A stretch of DNA of 64,000 bases from Synechococcus sp. WH 7805 (GTDB lineage Bacteria > Cyanobacteriota > Cyanobacteriia > PCC-6307 > Cyanobiaceae). A program made the position numbers and the translations under genes. Under the pieces are notes generated by a model. The model was not told the DNA's origin, made no database searches, and worked only from the letters and a program-made list of their open reading frames with translations. Numbering within the stretch: the first letter of the stretch is position 1; the number at the start of each line of letters is the position of its first letter. The stretch covers positions 2,557,167-2,621,166 of the forward strand of contig NZ_CH724168.1 of assembly GCF_000153285.1 (NCBI RefSeq). The letters are read 5' to 3'. This document shows, piece by piece, positions 61,251 to 64,000 of the stretch.

Positions 61251-62186
61251 TCAGGCGTCGTGGGGGATTGAGGGATCGCCAGGGTCATTCACTAACGGAG
61301 GTGGTGCCGGTGGCACCGTGCCCCAGCCCTTGTTCCCGCGGGCGATGCGGCGGTCGTAAAGCGTGCGGCCTGGGTCGAGGCCGGGTTGGAGAGCTTGCTG
61401 CGCCGAACGCTTCAGCCAATCGGAGTACGCCTCCTCTGATTCGACGATCACGTTGGATTGATTCACCGACATGTAGGCGCCACTGAACATGGCGTCGCGC
61501 AGTCGGAAGCGCCCCTGCCTGGTTGGCGTGAGGCTGTAGGAGATCAGGCTGCCAGGAACGATGTCTTGCTTCAATCGGAAGGCCGGTACATAAAAGCTGT
61601 GAATGACGTCCTCAGATTGCAGCTGCAGGTTGACGCGCTGATCGATGGGGAGGTGCAGTTCTGAACTGCGAACGCCGTTGGGATAGATGAATTCCCAGCT
61701 CCATTGGCGAGCGATCACTTGAATCGGTCCCACCTGAGCGATGGGATCGGCCGTAATCAGCTCACGGGTATCGGTCCCGAGGGAGTACTTCTGCTTGGGC
61801 CCCAAGGTGTTAAGGGTGTCATTCACCTTCATGGAATAGAAGGCGATGGTGAACACCAGAAGCAGGGGAATCACGGTCCAGGTGATCTCAAGTTTGGTAT
61901 TGCCTTCAATCGGCGCACCGTCGCTTTCGTCATATTTGCCGGCCCGATTGAACAGCAGGACCCAGCCCATCACGCCTGTGCAGCCGAAGAAGATGAAGGA
62001 GCCGATCCCCGTTTCAAGCGCGAACAGATCGTCGACGTAAGGCGCTGCCGTCGAGGCTTGCGGCGGGAACCAGCTGTAGGACCAAGTGGCCATCAGCTTG
62101 GCGATCACCAGATTGAGCACAACCGCGACAACGATGATCACGATCGCGCCAATGTTGGGGCTTTTCTTCGGTGAAGTGGTCGTCAT
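61251..62186 (-). CDS. ctaC: Heme-copper oxidase subunit II lacking CuA ligands
   Basis: 311 residues; two N-terminal helices, then the cupredoxin-like domain (ELHLPIDQRVNLQLQSEDVIHSFYVP, KQDIVPGS). At the place of the CuA loop (CAELCGxxHxxM in cytochrome c oxidases) the sequence reads FRLRDAMFSGAYMSVNQ: both Cys, the Glu, the His and the Met positions are replaced. Such a subunit II is typical of alternative (ARTO) or quinol oxidases. The C-terminal tail is Pro-rich. The start overlaps the preceding DUF2231 gene. Confidence 0.92.
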   Translation of the reverse strand: MTTTSPKKSPNIGAIVIIVVAVVLNLVIAKLMATWSYSWFPPQASTAAPYVDDLFALETGIGSFIFFGCTGVMGWVLLFNRAGKYDESDGAPIEGNTKLEITWTVIPLLLVFTIAFYSMKVNDTLNTLGPKQKYSLGTDTRELITADPIAQVGPIQVIARQWSWEFIYPNGVRSSELHLPIDQRVNLQLQSEDVIHSFYVPAFRLKQDIVPGSLISYSLTPTRQGRFRLRDAMFSGAYMSVNQSNVIVESEEAYSDWLKRSAQQALQPGLDPGRTLYDRRIARGNKGWGTVPPAPPPLVNDPGDPSIPHDA

Positions 62187-62803
62187 GGCAGCACCTCATT
62201 CAGATCAGCGCCGGCGGCCAAAAGCTGATCCGCGGTGATATGCACTCCGAAGTCGCTGGCGAGCCAGGCGCCGAGGCTTCCGTGTAGGCCCATCACCATC
62301 AGCATCGAGGCTCCACAGAGCAAATACAGCCATGTCACCTGACGGCCGAGATCCTTGCGCCAGACAAAGCGTTGATAGCCGCGCCAGACAGTCATGGCGA
62401 CGATCACCATCAGGATGGCAACACCACCGATGGCATGCCAGAGCATGGTGTCGATGGCGGTCTGGCCGAGAATGCTGCGGACGCCTGGCAGGGGCACCGC
62501 CAACAGCATTTCGTAAAAGCCGGCAGCCACGGTGAAGAAGCTGATCCCGCTGCAGGCCACCAGGTTGTACCAGCCCACATCATGGAATCCACTGCGGGTC
62601 ACTGGCAGGGCGAGAAAGCGGAAGACCCGTTTCTCCAAGGGATAAAACGCGCCAGCGAAGTCGAAGGCGATCCCGATCGAGAACAGCCCGATGGTGAGAT
62701 GCACCAAGTTGGGGTGAAGGGGAATCGCGTAGGGAAGATCGTTAGCGCCAAGGGAGTCGGCGATGTCGTTGATCGGCGACGCAATCGCGGAAAGAAGAGT
62801 CAT
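62183..62803 (-). CDS. DUF2231 membrane protein (second of a pair)
   Basis: 206 residues from the ATG at 62803 (MTLLSAIASP). Four to five helices with conserved His: PLHPNLVHLTIGLFSIGIAFDF, MLWHAIGGVAILMVIV and VMGLHGSLGAWL. The HPxxVH element is the DUF2231 hallmark. Histidines at helix ends could bind heme; not proven. Both ends overlap neighbours by 4 bp (ATGA). Confidence 0.7.
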   Translation of the reverse strand: MTLLSAIASPINDIADSLGANDLPYAIPLHPNLVHLTIGLFSIGIAFDFAGAFYPLEKRVFRFLALPVTRSGFHDVGWYNLVACSGISFFTVAAGFYEMLLAVPLPGVRSILGQTAIDTMLWHAIGGVAILMVIVAMTVWRGYQRFVWRKDLGRQVTWLYLLCGASMLMVMGLHGSLGAWLASDFGVHITADQLLAAGADLNEVLP

Positions 62804-63318
62804 GACACCACCCCATTGCGGATTGCTTCCACCACAGGCACAGTGTGGAGCCCGTAAACCCACACGAGTTTGTCTCCGAGATAAACCTGGGTGAAGACCA
62901 GACCGGCCAATACGAAGTCAATCGCTAGAAAGCCTTTCGGCAACGCAGTCGCATCTTTTTGGCGAGCTACATAGCGCCATCCGGTGAGCAACGACAGGAC
63001 TCCAGCCAGGGACCAACCGAGCGTGCTGTGGTAATTAAGAATGTCGCGCGAGGCTCCGTAAGGATTGGCGAGCCCAGCCTCAATTTGTCCGAAGATAATC
63101 GCTACAAAGATTGCAATAGTCGCGACAATCAGATTCCAGAAGCTGACTTCGAACAGGTTTTTCTTTTTTGTGATCACTCCGATGACGTCGAAAACGACTG
63201 TAATCAGTGCCATCGAGATCACGAAGTGAACAACGATTGGATGAATGACATCCAGCCAGGGAAGATTTTTGTCGTTGAGTGGTGGTAGCAGCCCGAGCAT
63301 CGGCAAGCCGATCGACAC
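62800..63318 (-). CDS. DUF2231 membrane protein (first of a pair)
   Basis: 172 residues, GTG start at 63318 (MSIGLPMLGLL). Four helices; VIHPIVVHFVISMALITVVFDVIG carries HPxxVH, and YHSTLGWSLAGVLSLLTG and YGLHTVPVV hold more His. Paralogue of the next gene. Its position as first gene of the six-gene oxidase operon suggests a part in electron transfer to, or assembly of, the oxidase. A 92-bp gap separates it from the exchanger gene. Confidence 0.7.
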   Translation of the reverse strand: MSIGLPMLGLLPPLNDKNLPWLDVIHPIVVHFVISMALITVVFDVIGVITKKKNLFEVSFWNLIVATIAIFVAIIFGQIEAGLANPYGASRDILNYHSTLGWSLAGVLSLLTGWRYVARQKDATALPKGFLAIDFVLAGLVFTQVYLGDKLVWVYGLHTVPVVEAIRNGVVS

Positions 63319-63410
63319 CCTCCAAGGATGACCACGGTGGATCAGATGGTCAGCACTGGGTGTGGAAATACAACTTCATCCGAGCCATCAAAGGCCGAAA
63401 TTGAATGCTG

Positions 63411-64000
63411 TTAGGACTTGGTTCTCCAGAACACCAAGGCCTGAGTCATGATCACAATCATCACGACCGGTAGCACCAGGCAGAGCATCAACAGCCGGAA
63501 TTCGTCTGACCAACTGGCGAGAGTTGTTCTCGGAAGAACGTTGTCAACGATGTACAAGATGTACAAACCCAGCAACAGTCCACCTTCCAGTCGGCTGATC
63601 CGACCGCGCGTCCAGAAGATCGGCAAGCAGGCCAGGCTGGTCAGCAACATCACCGGCAGGTCGTCCTGAATCAGTTCGGGGCTGACGTCCAGGCCGCGGC
63701 CAGCGGCAGCCAAGGCTCCACCGCCCAGCACCAGCAGAAGGTTCAGCAGGCAGCTGCCCACCACGTTGCCGATGGCCAGATCAGTGCGGCCGCGCAGGGC
63801 GGCCACCAGGGAGGTGATCAATTCCGGCATCGAGGTTCCTGCGGAAACGATCGTCAGACCGATCACCGCCTCACTGACCCCCAGATAGGTGGCAGCTTCA
63901 GTGGCGCCGCTGACCAACACACGGGATCCGATGGTGAGGATGCCGATACCTCCGATCAACCGCAGAACCGCAAGGATCCAACCCCCGCTCGCTGCGTTCT
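63411..64000 (-). CDS. CaCA-type Na/Ca exchanger-like protein, C-terminal part (partial)
   Basis: The frame is open through the window edge, so the start lies beyond 64000. The visible part has LGVSEAVIGLTIVSAGTSMPELITSLVAALRGRTDLAIGNVVGSCLLNLLLVLGGG, the alpha-2 repeat of calcium/sodium antiporters (GTSxPEL and GNVVGSxLxNLL). Several helices follow to the C-terminus VFWRTKS. Probably a YrbG-like exchanger for ion homeostasis in a marine cell. Confidence 0.88.
   Translation of the reverse strand, partial: NAASGGWILAVLRLIGGIGILTIGSRVLVSGATEAATYLGVSEAVIGLTIVSAGTSMPELITSLVAALRGRTDLAIGNVVGSCLLNLLLVLGGGALAAAGRGLDVSPELIQDDLPVMLLTSLACLPIFWTRGRISRLEGGLLLGLYILYIVDNVLPRTTLASWSDEFRLLMLCLVLPVVMIVIMTQALVFWRTKS

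Overview
The window comes from an alpha-cyanobacterium, most likely a marine Synechococcus (subcluster 5.1-like) or a close relative. The evidence is a complete alpha-carboxysome cluster with form IA RuBisCO (csoS1, cbbL, cbbS, csoS2, csoSCA, csoS4A, csoS4B, csoS1E, plus csoS1D) followed by ndhF4-ndhD4-chpX-acRAF-cbbX, together with por, chlL/N/B, psaM, ADO/AAR and fairly GC-rich, densely packed genes with many ATGA or TGATG overlaps. No insertion sequences, prophage, rRNA, tRNA or CRISPR arrays were seen. No gene-free stretch exceeds about 270 bp.

Layout. 1-8.5 kb: the end of ilvB, small exported or membrane proteins, a periplasmic binding-like protein, a COG2509 flavoprotein, then a minus-strand operon of ribosomal S1-like protein, Tab2-family RNA-binding protein and YfiH/PgeF-type laccase-domain protein; a creatininase-family protein. 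8.5-13 kb: ADO-AAR-accA-SDR-folE, an alkane/fatty-acid cluster. 13-19.5 kb: trpF, a site-2 protease, a lipoate ligase-like protein, TauE/SafE and PiT-like transporters, an L,D-transpeptidase-like lipoprotein, CRR6, and psaM, a 34-residue gene. 19.5-25.5 kb: light-dependent por facing the dark-operative chlN-chlB-chlL operon. 25.9-41 kb: the CO2-concentrating supercluster. It runs from csoS1D through the carboxysome shell, RuBisCO, scaffold and carbonic anhydrase genes to the NDH-1 CO2-uptake subunits and the RuBisCO maturation/activation genes acRAF and cbbX. 41-50 kb: RidA, a FutC/FbpC-like ATPase, gloB, hisG, an ABC exporter, a hydrolase, glycosyltransferases and an HtrA protease. 50.5-53.4 kb: dnaA, a ParB-like protein, a DUF2808 protein and a very small gene. 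53.6-57.4 kb: glutathione reductase and a divergent ExbB/ExbD-like operon ending in a TonB-like protein, then a small secreted HExxH protein. 57.4-63.3 kb: a tightly packed minus-strand terminal oxidase operon (two DUF2231 proteins, CtaC, CtaD, CtaE and a GMC oxidoreductase). The window ends inside a CaCA-type Na/Ca exchanger.

The most interesting signals are: (1) the terminal oxidase subunit II lacks the CuA ligands and subunit I has a YSHPAVY motif, which points to an alternative (quinol-type) oxidase that shares an operon with a GMC dehydrogenase and two His-rich DUF2231 membrane proteins; (2) an ExbB-ExbD-ExbD-TonB-like operon whose ExbD-like transmembrane segments lack the proton-carrying Asp; (3) four perfect 9-bp inverted repeats placed around cbbS in the carboxysome operon; (4) CsoS2-like sequence motifs in the N-terminal tails of two other carboxysome proteins, CsoSCA and CsoS1D; (5) a possible 35-residue upstream ORF that ends 3 nt before csoS1.

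All identifications rest on reading the translated sequences. No database searches were possible. Start codons are the least certain part of the annotation.
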